9,983 nt of DNA, taken from positions 1 through 9,983 of the forward strand of contig CALGTJ010000470.1 in NCBI GenBank assembly GCA_937901435.1, read 5' to 3'. The notes beneath the pieces were generated by a model. It had not been told where the DNA came from. It did not search any database and saw only the letters and a program-made list of their open reading frames with translations. Position 1 is the first letter of the stretch; each line of letters starts with the position of its first letter. Source of the DNA: an uncultured Rhodobacter sp. GTDB taxonomy: Bacteria > Pseudomonadota > Alphaproteobacteria > Rhodobacterales > Rhodobacteraceae. Below, in pieces: positions 1-6,474 of this stretch. The position numbers and the translations under genes were made by a program.

Positions 1-108
1 CGCTGACTTAGAGTTACTGAAAGTACATGCGCAACGGACGCACAGACGCATTTCGTAGGATTTAGTTGGGATTTAGGGACGAGAAGCGAATAGTTAAACT
101 TTAAGTTG
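1..108. other. non-coding flank, nothing recognised
   Basis: This stretch lies beyond the point where the IS6 transposase homology breaks off. I see no convincing reading frame, RNA gene or known repeat. The only repetition is a short direct repeat GGATTTAG at 58-65 and 69-76. It may belong to another element or gene that continues outside the window. Confidence 0.4.
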
Positions 109-183
109 AACATAAAGCATCACAGCCAAGCGGATGATCTCAGGGCTCGTTTTAAAGTACCTAAATGAGGAGTGTTTTGTCAT
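94..183 (-). pseudogene. IS6-family transposase, N-terminal fragment
   Basis: An ATG on the minus strand opens a 29-codon frame ending in TAA at 94-96. Its residues 7-23 read FRYFKTSPEIIRLAVML, which I recognise as the start of IS6-family (IS26-like) DDE transposases, where it is normally followed by a 'YVRFPLSLRNVEDLL'-type helix. Here the match stops after about residue 25 (MLYV, near position 109). It continues as unrelated QLKV and a stop, and I found no continuation of the transposase in the remaining bases to position 1. The catalytic DDE domain is therefore absent and the fragment cannot encode an active enzyme. It lies inside the outer of two IS-end copies, about 57 bp from that copy's terminal repeat, the position expected for the start of an IS6 transposase gene. 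The family call rests on recognition of the motif, not on a search. Confidence 0.72.
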
Positions 184-240
184 ACGAATAGGCTACGAGA
201 CCACCCGCCCACTTCAACCTGGTTTAATTTGACAGTGCCG
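109..240 (-). mobile_element. IS6-family left-end remnant, outer copy
   Basis: Read on the minus strand, this segment begins GGCACTGTCA at about position 239. That resembles the IS26/IS6-family terminal repeat, which starts GGCACTGT. It runs through a short leader into the transposase start codon at 183. Bases 157-240 align along their whole length with 295-378: both are 84 nt, roughly 70% identical by eye, with long shared blocks such as GGCTACGA and GACAGTGCCG. Homology to the transposase ends near 109, so only the left end survives; no right end is visible. Confidence 0.65.
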
Positions 241-246
241 TTCCCA

Positions 247-277
247 GTCCTCGGGCCTAGGCGGGATGGTCGAGGAC
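247..277. repeat. inverted repeat between the two IS remnants
   Basis: GTCCTCG at 247-253 pairs with CGAGGAC at 271-277. The 17-nt loop contains the palindrome GCCTAGGC (255-262). It sits in the ~50 bp separating the two IS-end copies. There is no T-run after it on the minus strand, so it is not a canonical intrinsic terminator, although it is the strongest stem downstream of the operon that I see. Its role is unknown. Confidence 0.4.
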
Positions 278-286
278 CCCCGGCCA

Positions 287-378
287 GGTTTCATGTACCT
301 GAATAGAGAGCGTTTTGGAAACGGCGAGGCTACGAAACCGCCCTGCACGGCTCAAGCTCGTTTTATCTGACAGTGCCG
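287..378 (-). mobile_element. IS6-family left-end remnant, inner copy
   Basis: This is the second, more decayed copy of the same IS end, in the same orientation. On the minus strand it begins GGCACTGTCA at 377 and continues through GGTTTCGTAGCC to a stretch matching the transposase start. The ATG is replaced by GTT, and a one-base length difference shifts the frame before FRYMK. It then breaks off near 287. The terminal repeat lies only 9 nt past the TAG of the operon's last gene, so this junction marks where the operon's original downstream DNA was lost or displaced. Confidence 0.6.
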
Positions 379-387
379 GTAAGATGC

Positions 388-1506
388 CTAACGAAGGTCA
401 ATCCAATATGCCTCATCACGCGATGATCGCTGGCAGGCGTCTACAAACCGCACTCCATCCAAACCCTCTTGGACTCCCAACGTTGCACCGTCCAGGTTCT
501 GTGAAGCGATAACGTCCGCGGCCTCTCGATAGAGCGTTGCAAAAGCTTCTAGATAGCCCTCAGGATGGCCCGCTGGAATTCGCGTGACGGCGGCGGCCGC
601 AGCGCCTGCAGCACCACCACCCCGGGTGATCATCTGGGGCGCCTGTCCCAGTTTGGAAAACCACAGAACGTTCGGATTTTCCTGCGCCCAACGCAGTGAT
701 CCTTCACTGCCATAAACTGCCAGTGTCAGGTTGTTTTCATTTCCAATCGCGACTTGGCTGGCCCAGATATGGCCCCATGCACCAGCATCAAACCGCAAGG
801 TGACGCGTGCATCATCGTCTACCGATCGCCCGGCAACGTGAGACCGTAATGTGGCACTTAGTGATGTGGCCAGCTGTCCAATGACGAAACACGCAAGATT
901 ATAGGCGTGAGTTCCGATATCGCCGATAGCACCCCCACCAGACAAGACCGGGTCCATCCGCCATTTGGCTTGTTTGTTATCCTCAGCGGGGGCCTCGCTG
1001 AGCCAGTCCTGCAGATAGTTCGCCTCAACGATCTTGACTTCGCCAAGTGCACCCTCGGCCACCATCTGACGCGCTTGCCGGATCATCGGATAGCCGGTGT
1101 AATTATGGGTGAGGAAAAAGTGCCCTTTGGAAGATTGGGCTGCAGACAGGAGGCTTTCAGCTTGCGCCAAGGTTGCGGTCATCGGCTTGTCGCAAATCAC
1201 TGAAATGTCCTGCGCCAGAAAAGCCTCAGCAATCGGCCCGTGCAAGTGGTTGGGCGTGACGATGGAGACAGCGTCAATTCCATCAGATCGCACGGCCTCG
1301 GCTTTGGCCATTTCGTTGAAATCCGCGTAGGAACGATCCGCCGCGATACCAAGCTCAGCGGCGGAGGCGTGGGCCCGGTCGGGATCGGACGAGAACGCTC
1401 CGGCCACGAGGTCAAAACACCCGTCCAGGCGCGCAGCCATCCGGTGAACACCACCAATGAACGCACCTTGGCCGCCTCCGACCATGCCAAGCTTGAGCGG
1501 GGCCAT
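388..1506 (-). CDS. Gfo/Idh/MocA-family oxidoreductase (second of two)
   Basis: This 372-residue NAD(P)-dependent oxidoreductase is predicted to be cytoplasmic and to act on a sugar or sugar derivative. The N-terminal Rossmann domain carries GMVGGGQGAFIG at residues 7-18. The strand 'SIVTPNHLHG' (81-90) leads to DKP at 106-108, with K107 the expected catalytic lysine. The C-terminal substrate domain has GGGAIGDIGTH at 190-200, giving the usual catalytic Asp196 and His200. The length is normal and the C-terminus ('AYWIDLR') looks complete. The ATG comes one base after the TAG of the upstream isomerase gene (TAG-A-ATG), with a G-rich GGGG about 7-8 nt upstream, so translation is probably coupled. 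It is the last gene of the operon and ends 9 nt from an IS6 remnant. Members of this superfamily include glucoside 3-dehydrogenases and inositol dehydrogenases; the substrate here is unknown. Confidence 0.9.
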   Translation of the reverse strand: MAPLKLGMVGGGQGAFIGGVHRMAARLDGCFDLVAGAFSSDPDRAHASAAELGIAADRSYADFNEMAKAEAVRSDGIDAVSIVTPNHLHGPIAEAFLAQDISVICDKPMTATLAQAESLLSAAQSSKGHFFLTHNYTGYPMIRQARQMVAEGALGEVKIVEANYLQDWLSEAPAEDNKQAKWRMDPVLSGGGAIGDIGTHAYNLACFVIGQLATSLSATLRSHVAGRSVDDDARVTLRFDAGAWGHIWASQVAIGNENNLTLAVYGSEGSLRWAQENPNVLWFSKLGQAPQMITRGGGAAGAAAAAVTRIPAGHPEGYLEAFATLYREAADVIASQNLDGATLGVQEGLDGVRFVDACQRSSRDEAYWIDLR

Positions 1507-1507
1507 T

Positions 1508-2563
1508 CTAGAACCCCATCAATTTGCGAAGAGCGGCCCGATTGGTGCTACCACCCGCAAAGTCGTCAAACGCCCGTTCGGTTCTGCGGATCAGATGATC
1601 AGCAATGAACGGCGCACCCTCAGCTGCGCCTTGTTCGGGGTGTTTCAGGCAGCATTCCCATTCGAGAACCGCCCAACCGTCAAACCCGTATTGGGTGAGC
1701 CTTGAAAAGATGCCTTTGAAATCGATCTGACCATCGCCTAGGGACCGGAAGCGGCCAGCGCGGTCGGTCCAATTGGCGTAACCGGAATAAACCCCTTGTT
1801 TGCCCGTTGGATTGAATTCCGCGTCTTTGACGTGAAAGGCGCTGATGTGCTCGTGGTAGATGTCGATGAACGCGAGGTAATCCAGCTGCTGCAAAAGGAA
1901 GTGTGAGGGATCGTAGGTGATCTTGCAGCGTGGATGATCATCGAGCGCGGTAAGGAAACGTTCAAAAGTCGTGCCGTCGAACACGTCCTCTCCCGGATGG
2001 ACTTCAAAACCGAAATCGACGCCTGCGGCGTCATAGATATCCAGAATGGGTTTCCAACGTCGCGCCAACTCTTCAAACGCATCTTCGACAAGGCCTGCTG
2101 GGCGCTGGGGCCATGGATAGAGATATGGAAACGCAAGTGATCCGGTAAAGCCCACGGCGCCCGCAAGGCCAAGGTTTTTCGACGCCTGCGCCACCTTGGT
2201 AACCTGATCAACCGCCCATACCTGACGTTCAGCCGGTTTGCCGTGCAAATACGCGGGCGCAAAAGCATCAAACGCGGTGTCATAGGCGGGATGCACGGCC
2301 ACAATCTGGCTTTGCAGATGGCAGGACAGTTCGGTGATGGTTACGCCGTATTCTGCACAAATTCCTGCGACCTCATCGCAGTAATCCTTGCTGCTCGCGG
2401 CCTTGTCCAAGTCAAAGACCCGCGCATCCCACGACGGGATTTGCACACCTTTGTAACCCAATCCCGCGGCCCACTCGACAATCGCGGGCAAGGAGTTGAA
2501 CGGCGCTTCATCGCCAAGAAACTGGGCCAGAAACAGCGCAGGGCCTTTGATGGAATTGGTCAT
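1508..2563 (-). CDS. sugar phosphate isomerase/epimerase family protein, long form (AP endonuclease 2 fold)
   Basis: This 351-residue protein of the xylose-isomerase-like TIM-barrel (AP_endonuc_2) superfamily would be a metal-dependent isomerase, epimerase or lyase acting on a sugar or keto-sugar. Likely metal ligands sit in the family's positions: E187 (FEVHPGE), D218 (YDPSH), H244 (FHVKDAEF) and E301 (LEWE). It is about 100 residues longer than the other isomerase in this operon. Part of the extra length is a segment around 248-275 (from NPTGKQGVYSGY to about RAGRF), near the barrel mouth, where it could shape the substrate pocket. The ATG at 2563 has GGAGA five bases upstream. It follows the first oxidoreductase gene after 22 nt and precedes the second by one base. 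Relatives occur beside Gfo/Idh/MocA genes in sugar ABC operons. Exact activity is unknown; 3-keto-sugar epimerase or lyase chemistry is an inference. Confidence 0.87.
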   Translation of the reverse strand: MTNSIKGPALFLAQFLGDEAPFNSLPAIVEWAAGLGYKGVQIPSWDARVFDLDKAASSKDYCDEVAGICAEYGVTITELSCHLQSQIVAVHPAYDTAFDAFAPAYLHGKPAERQVWAVDQVTKVAQASKNLGLAGAVGFTGSLAFPYLYPWPQRPAGLVEDAFEELARRWKPILDIYDAAGVDFGFEVHPGEDVFDGTTFERFLTALDDHPRCKITYDPSHFLLQQLDYLAFIDIYHEHISAFHVKDAEFNPTGKQGVYSGYANWTDRAGRFRSLGDGQIDFKGIFSRLTQYGFDGWAVLEWECCLKHPEQGAAEGAPFIADHLIRRTERAFDDFAGGSTNRAALRKLMGF

Positions 2564-2585
2564 TTCATTCTCCGATAATTTTCGA

Positions 2586-3707
2586 TCATGCTAAAAGGGC
2601 GCGGGCTTGATCAGGGCCCATGGCGTCAGGTCGGCCACAGGTGGTTGTCAGTGTCATGACGTTTCCAGTTTCACCGGCCTGGAGGATGGCTGTCATAACC
2701 TCGACAACATGGGTCGCAAAGGCGTCGTTGCAGCGGTGCGGACGATCCTCAGAAATCGCCAAGGCCATATCGGCAAGCCCTGCCCCGCGGTAGTTGGCGT
2801 GCACATCTTCGAAATTGGCGACGCTGAACGGATGGTCCCACGATTTTTCAACCGGATCACCACCGCGTTCGGTCACGGTCAGTTTGCCACCGAAAAAATT
2901 CGGGTCTGGCAAATCCATGGTCCCGTTGGTGCCATAAAGCTCCATAATCGGGTGATTGCTGGCCCAGACATCCCAACTGGCCAAAAGCGTGATGATCGCG
3001 CCATTGGCAAAGGACAGAACCGAATGGATCGTTGTCGGGGTTTCAACCGGCACGGTTTCACCGTTACGCGGGCCGTTCCGGATGGTGCGGGTGTCACTAG
3101 CCATTCCGGTAAAGCTCGTGACTTTTTGCACAGGGCCAAGCAGCTGCACCAGATTGCAGATGTAATAAGGCCCCAGATCAAGGATCGGCCCCCCACCCTT
3201 TTGAAAGAAGAAATCAGGGTTCGGGTGCCAGTCTTCCATACCGCTGGACATGACAACAGCCGTGCCTGAGGTGACTTTGCCTATTGCGCCCGCATCAATC
3301 AGTGAGCGTGCCATTTGGTGGCTCCCCCCCATAAACGTGTCAGGCGCGGAGCCGATCCGCAGATTGTTTTCCTTGGCAATGTCCCCAAGTTCTTCCGCTT
3401 CGGACAGGCTCAGCACAAAGGGTTTTTCGGAATAAACATGTTTGCCCGCCTGAAGAATGGCACGAGACACGTCGAAATGGGCCGCTGGAATGGTGAGGTT
3501 GATTACCAGATCAACGTCGCTTGACCCGAGCAGGTCATCGACCGTGTCGGCGCGCACGTTAAACTCTGATGCTCTGGCGCGCGCATTGGCCAAATTGATG
3601 TCCGCCACGACGACGATGTCGTAGCCTTTGAACATTGGGGCCAGTTGCAGGTAGGCCGCAGAGATATTGCCACAACCGATGATGCCGACGCCAAGGTTTT
3701 TAGTCAT
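2586..3707 (-). CDS. Gfo/Idh/MocA-family oxidoreductase (first of two)
   Basis: This 373-residue NAD(P)-dependent sugar oxidoreductase has the Rossmann motif GIIGCGNIS at 8-16 and EKP at 94-96, with K95 the expected catalytic lysine. The substrate-domain motif is GGGPILDLGPYY at 171-182, where the usual D-x-x-x-H reads D177-x-x-x-Y181. A Tyr here instead of His matches a subgroup with 'DMGPYY'-type motifs, as I recall it. It suggests chemistry or substrate differing from the second oxidoreductase, which keeps His. The frame extends 25 codons further upstream, but the start at 3707 is preferred: GGAGGAG lies five bases before it and the Rossmann fold begins directly after. This start overlaps the previous gene by 8 nt (ATGACTAA), implying translational coupling. 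Candidate roles are glycoside C3 dehydrogenase or the matching keto-sugar reductase. Confidence 0.9.
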   Translation of the reverse strand: MTKNLGVGIIGCGNISAAYLQLAPMFKGYDIVVVADINLANARARASEFNVRADTVDDLLGSSDVDLVINLTIPAAHFDVSRAILQAGKHVYSEKPFVLSLSEAEELGDIAKENNLRIGSAPDTFMGGSHQMARSLIDAGAIGKVTSGTAVVMSSGMEDWHPNPDFFFQKGGGPILDLGPYYICNLVQLLGPVQKVTSFTGMASDTRTIRNGPRNGETVPVETPTTIHSVLSFANGAIITLLASWDVWASNHPIMELYGTNGTMDLPDPNFFGGKLTVTERGGDPVEKSWDHPFSVANFEDVHANYRGAGLADMALAISEDRPHRCNDAFATHVVEVMTAILQAGETGNVMTLTTTCGRPDAMGPDQARALLA

Positions 3708-4464
3708 TGGTGCTCCTCCACAGGTTTTTAAACGCAGCGGCAGATCGGCTAGCGTAGCCAACAGGATCGCCCGGCTTGTCATGTTCCAGCGCGTAGATCA
3801 GATCGCCGGACGCACTGCGGCACGCCTGCAAGAGAGCGGTCCAATCCATCGTCCCGGCCCCCAGATCAGACCAACCATCTTCATCCAGATTGGTGCCCGC
3901 CATAGCGATGTCTTTGACGTGGATCGCCGAAAGGCGATCAGCATAACGCTGGACATAGTCACTCGGGTCACGCCCGCCGCGCACGATCCAAGCCAGATCG
4001 GCCTCCCACGCGATATCCGGGGCGGCGTCGAGAAGGATGTCCATTGGAGTGCTACCACAGGCGAGAGTCACGAATTCAAAATCGTGATTGTGCCAGCCAA
4101 AGGTGATGCCGCAAGCGGTGTATTTCTGACCCACCGCGTTAAGGCGTTGGCCGAGAGCGGCCCATCCGCTCACCGTATCAGGACGGTCCTTTTCCTCAAG
4201 ATAGGGCGCAAAGACATGGGTAATGCCGAGGGTTTCGATGATCCCCATCGTGGTATCGAAATCAGCCTCGATGTCATCCAGTCCCATGTGGCCAGACGGC
4301 ATTGAAATACCGTTGGCATCCATCGCCGAACGGTAGGCCGCAGGGTCGCTGTAAACGCCGCCGTAGCCTTCGACACGGGTGATCCCCATAGCGGGCAGTT
4401 GCGCCAAAAGCGCGATTTGATCCGCGCAATCGCGCATCGAGTAGAGTTGCAGTGCTGGTGTCAT
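3700..4464 (-). CDS. sugar phosphate isomerase/epimerase family protein, short form (AP endonuclease 2 fold)
   Basis: This 254-residue TIM-barrel protein opens with 'LQLYSMRD', typical of a branch of xylose-isomerase-like enzymes found in sugar operons. Likely metal ligands are E130 (in HNHDFEF, 125-131), D156 (WEADLAW), H182 (AIHVKD) and E227 (ALEHD). These correspond to the Glu-Asp-His-Glu site of IolE/YcjR-type enzymes. It is therefore a probable Mn2+/Co2+-dependent cytoplasmic epimerase, isomerase or lyase. The ATG at 4464 lies 17 nt after the ATPase stop and has only a weak Shine-Dalgarno (GGAA). Its end overlaps the next oxidoreductase gene by 8 nt. E. coli YcjR, next to the Gfo/Idh/MocA enzyme YcjS, epimerises a 3-keto-glucoside, which makes this neighbourhood suggestive. 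The reaction itself cannot be assigned. Confidence 0.88.
   Translation of the reverse strand: MTPALQLYSMRDCADQIALLAQLPAMGITRVEGYGGVYSDPAAYRSAMDANGISMPSGHMGLDDIEADFDTTMGIIETLGITHVFAPYLEEKDRPDTVSGWAALGQRLNAVGQKYTACGITFGWHNHDFEFVTLACGSTPMDILLDAAPDIAWEADLAWIVRGGRDPSDYVQRYADRLSAIHVKDIAMAGTNLDEDGWSDLGAGTMDWTALLQACRSASGDLIYALEHDKPGDPVGYASRSAAAFKNLWRSTND
3713..3719 (-). promoter_or_regulatory. ribosome binding site deciding the start of the first oxidoreductase
   Basis: GGAGGAG lies five bases before the ATG at 3707, within the end of the preceding isomerase gene. It excludes the longer in-frame start at 3782. Confidence 0.8.
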
Positions 4465-4481
4465 ATGTTTGGTTCCAAGAA

Positions 4482-5561
4482 TTAAAGACGGATTTCAGTG
4501 GCAACGTCGAACAGATGCAGCCGAGCTGCATCAAAACCGATTGACAGGGTGTCGCCAGATTTGAGGCCCGATTGCCCCTCGGTGCGCACGCGAACCGATT
4601 GGCCCGCAAAATTGACCCAAACCAGAGTGTCAGAGCCCATAGGTTCCACAATGTCAATCTCTGCGACACCAGCGAAAGAAATGCCCTGCGCCACATCTCC
4701 AGTTACAATATGTTCGGGGCGGATGCCAAGCCATGCAGCACCATCTGTGCGGGTGTCATCGGCAAAATCATAACCTGCCACGTCTACTGTGAAGCCGTCA
4801 CACGTGAACGTCGTGCCGTTCAACTGACCGGCAAACAGGTTCATCGCAGGGGAGCCGATGAAGTCAGCCACGTATTTATTGCAAGGTTTGGCGTAGATTA
4901 CCTCAGGCGTGTCCAACTGTTCAATTAGGCCGTCTTTCATAATCGAAATTCTGTCTGCCAGCGTCATGGCTTCGACCTGATCGTGGGTCACGTAGATCAT
5001 AGTATTTTTCAGCTGCTGGTGCAGACGCTTAAGCTCAACCCGCAAATCTGTGCGTAGTTTCGCGTCGAGGTTGGACAGCGGTTCATCAAACAAGAACACA
5101 TCGACGTCCCGGACCAAAGCACGACCAATCGCAACGCGCTGGCGCTGACCGCCTGACAAAGCACCCGGCTTACGATCCAACAGCGACTCGATCTGTAAAA
5201 TCTTGGCCGCCCGCGCCACACGTTTTGCAATCTCCGGCTTGGGGACTTTTGCGTTTTTCAATCCAAAGGTCAGGTTTCCACGCACGGTCATCTGCGGGTA
5301 AAGCGCGTAGGACTGAAACACCATACCGATGCCGCGATCAGACGGTTCTGCCCAAGTGACGTTCTGGCCCTTGATGAAGATTTGCCCGTCCGTGACATCC
5401 AACAAACCGGCGATGCAGTTCAGCAGTGTCGATTTTCCACAACCGGAAGAGCCGAGCAGCACAAGGAACTCTCCCTCTGCAATGTCGAGGTTGAGTTGTT
5501 TGAGGACCTTGACCGCACCGAAGTTCAGGTCGAGATCTTTGATTTCTACAGAGTTTGCCAT
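4482..5561 (-). CDS. CUT1 sugar ABC transporter ATP-binding protein (UgpC/MalK type)
   Basis: This 359-residue cytoplasmic ATPase should form a homodimer that powers the permease pair encoded just upstream. The nucleotide-binding domain has Walker A GSSGCGKST (37-45), Q-loop Q83, signature LSGGQ (135-139), Walker B VFLFDE (155-160), D-loop SNLD (163-166) and switch H193. The C-terminal MalK-like regulatory/TOBE domain includes IGSPAMN (235-241), GIRPEH (279-284) and EPMGSDT (306-312). Length and domain order match UgpC/MalK. No catalytic residue is missing, so it should be active. It starts 7 nt after the stop of the second permease gene, with only a weak AAGG upstream, suggesting coupled translation. 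A dedicated ATPase inside the operon makes the transporter self-sufficient. Substrate specificity cannot be read from this subunit. Confidence 0.95.
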   Translation of the reverse strand: MANSVEIKDLDLNFGAVKVLKQLNLDIAEGEFLVLLGSSGCGKSTLLNCIAGLLDVTDGQIFIKGQNVTWAEPSDRGIGMVFQSYALYPQMTVRGNLTFGLKNAKVPKPEIAKRVARAAKILQIESLLDRKPGALSGGQRQRVAIGRALVRDVDVFLFDEPLSNLDAKLRTDLRVELKRLHQQLKNTMIYVTHDQVEAMTLADRISIMKDGLIEQLDTPEVIYAKPCNKYVADFIGSPAMNLFAGQLNGTTFTCDGFTVDVAGYDFADDTRTDGAAWLGIRPEHIVTGDVAQGISFAGVAEIDIVEPMGSDTLVWVNFAGQSVRVRTEGQSGLKSGDTLSIGFDAARLHLFDVATEIRL

Positions 5562-5568
5562 GAGTAAA

Positions 5569-6474
5569 TCAGCCTTTTACTGCACCAGCGGCGATGCCGC
5601 GAACAAAGAGTTTTCCAGAAGCAAAATAGATAACGAGCGGAACCAATCCGGTCAGCAATGTTGCCGCCATATTGACATTGTATTCCTTCACGCCTTGAAC
5701 AGAATTCACAATATTGTTGAGCTGCACCGTCATCGGATAGGTCGCGGGTTTGGTGTAGATCACACCGAACAAAAAGTCGTTCCAGATGCCTGTGACCTGC
5801 AAGATGATCGCAACCACAAAGATCGGCAGCGCCATCGGCACCATAATCTGGAAATAGATTTGCCAGAAACCAGCCCCGTCCACGCGCGCAGCCTTAAACA
5901 GCTCTTCCGGGATGGAGCTGAAGTAATTTCGAAACAGCAACGTCAGGATCGGCATTCCAAAAACCGTATGTACCAGGACCAATCCCCAAATGGAACCCAT
6001 CAACCCCATTTCGCGCAACATGATCACAATCGGATAGAGCATCGTCTGATAGGGGATGAAGGCCCCAATAATCAAGATCGTAAAAAAAACCTCCGACCCT
6101 TTAAATTTCCAGTTCGACAGCGCATAGCCGTTGACCGAAGCGATCGCTATGGACAATAAAACCGACGGGATCAGAATGCGGACTGAGTTACCAAAGCCGC
6201 GCGACAGACCATCACAGTTAATGCCGGTACAGGCCTCTGACCAAGCTCTAACCCATGGCTCAAATGTGATGTCCATCGGCGGGCCAAACACGTTTCCCAG
6301 ACGGATTTCCGGCATTCCCTTTAACGAGGTGACGATCATCACGTAGAGCGGCAACAGGTAATACATGGAGACCATGATCAACGTACCATAAAGGAAAATA
6401 TTGGTCCGTGAGAAAGCCTTCTTCAGCTTCGGCCCACGTGGCTCTGCTGCGGTATTGGTTGTCAAGTCAGCCAC
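5569..6474 (-). CDS. CUT1 sugar ABC transporter permease (MalG/GtsC-like)
   Basis: This is an inner-membrane permease with about six hydrophobic segments. The cytoplasmic EAA loop that contacts the ATPase reads EELFKAARVDGAGF, near residues 190-203, and is followed by 'MVPMALP'. The loop after the first membrane helix contains CTGINCDGL, a two-cysteine motif I associate with glucose-type (GtsC-like) permeases. No ATG starts the gene. A TTG at 6495 extends the frame by seven codons but lacks a good ribosome site. I chose the GTG at 6474, which has GGAGG eight bases upstream and overlaps the previous gene by 8 nt (GTGGCTGA), the same arrangement as the overlap at 3700-3707. That gives 301 residues. 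It pairs with the upstream permease as the second half of the channel, and the ATPase gene follows 7 nt later. Confidence 0.92.
   Translation of the reverse strand: MADLTTNTAAEPRGPKLKKAFSRTNIFLYGTLIMVSMYYLLPLYVMIVTSLKGMPEIRLGNVFGPPMDITFEPWVRAWSEACTGINCDGLSRGFGNSVRILIPSVLLSIAIASVNGYALSNWKFKGSEVFFTILIIGAFIPYQTMLYPIVIMLREMGLMGSIWGLVLVHTVFGMPILTLLFRNYFSSIPEELFKAARVDGAGFWQIYFQIMVPMALPIFVVAIILQVTGIWNDFLFGVIYTKPATYPMTVQLNNIVNSVQGVKEYNVNMAATLLTGLVPLVIYFASGKLFVRGIAAGAVKG

Noticed and set aside
58..76. Direct repeat GGATTTAG twice
   Set aside because: There are only two 8-bp units and no further copies, so it is not evidence of an array or iteron set.
315..512. 65-codon open frame on the + strand at the end of the operon
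   Set aside because: It crosses the IS remnant and runs antisense into the last oxidoreductase gene, with no domain and no ribosome site.
2607..3269. 220-codon open frame on the + strand opposite the first oxidoreductase
   Set aside because: It lies wholly antisense to a well-supported gene with family motifs, its product resembles no family, and it has no promoter or ribosome site. It is a by-product of GC-biased codon use.
3667..4305. 212-codon open frame on the + strand across the isomerase gene
   Set aside because: It is antisense to a gene with conserved metal-ligand motifs and shows no coding features of its own.
5329..6159. 276-codon open frame on the + strand across the ATPase and permease genes
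   Set aside because: It spans two genuine genes in antisense. Its product is low-complexity, His/Arg/Gln-rich, as expected from reverse-complemented membrane-protein codons.
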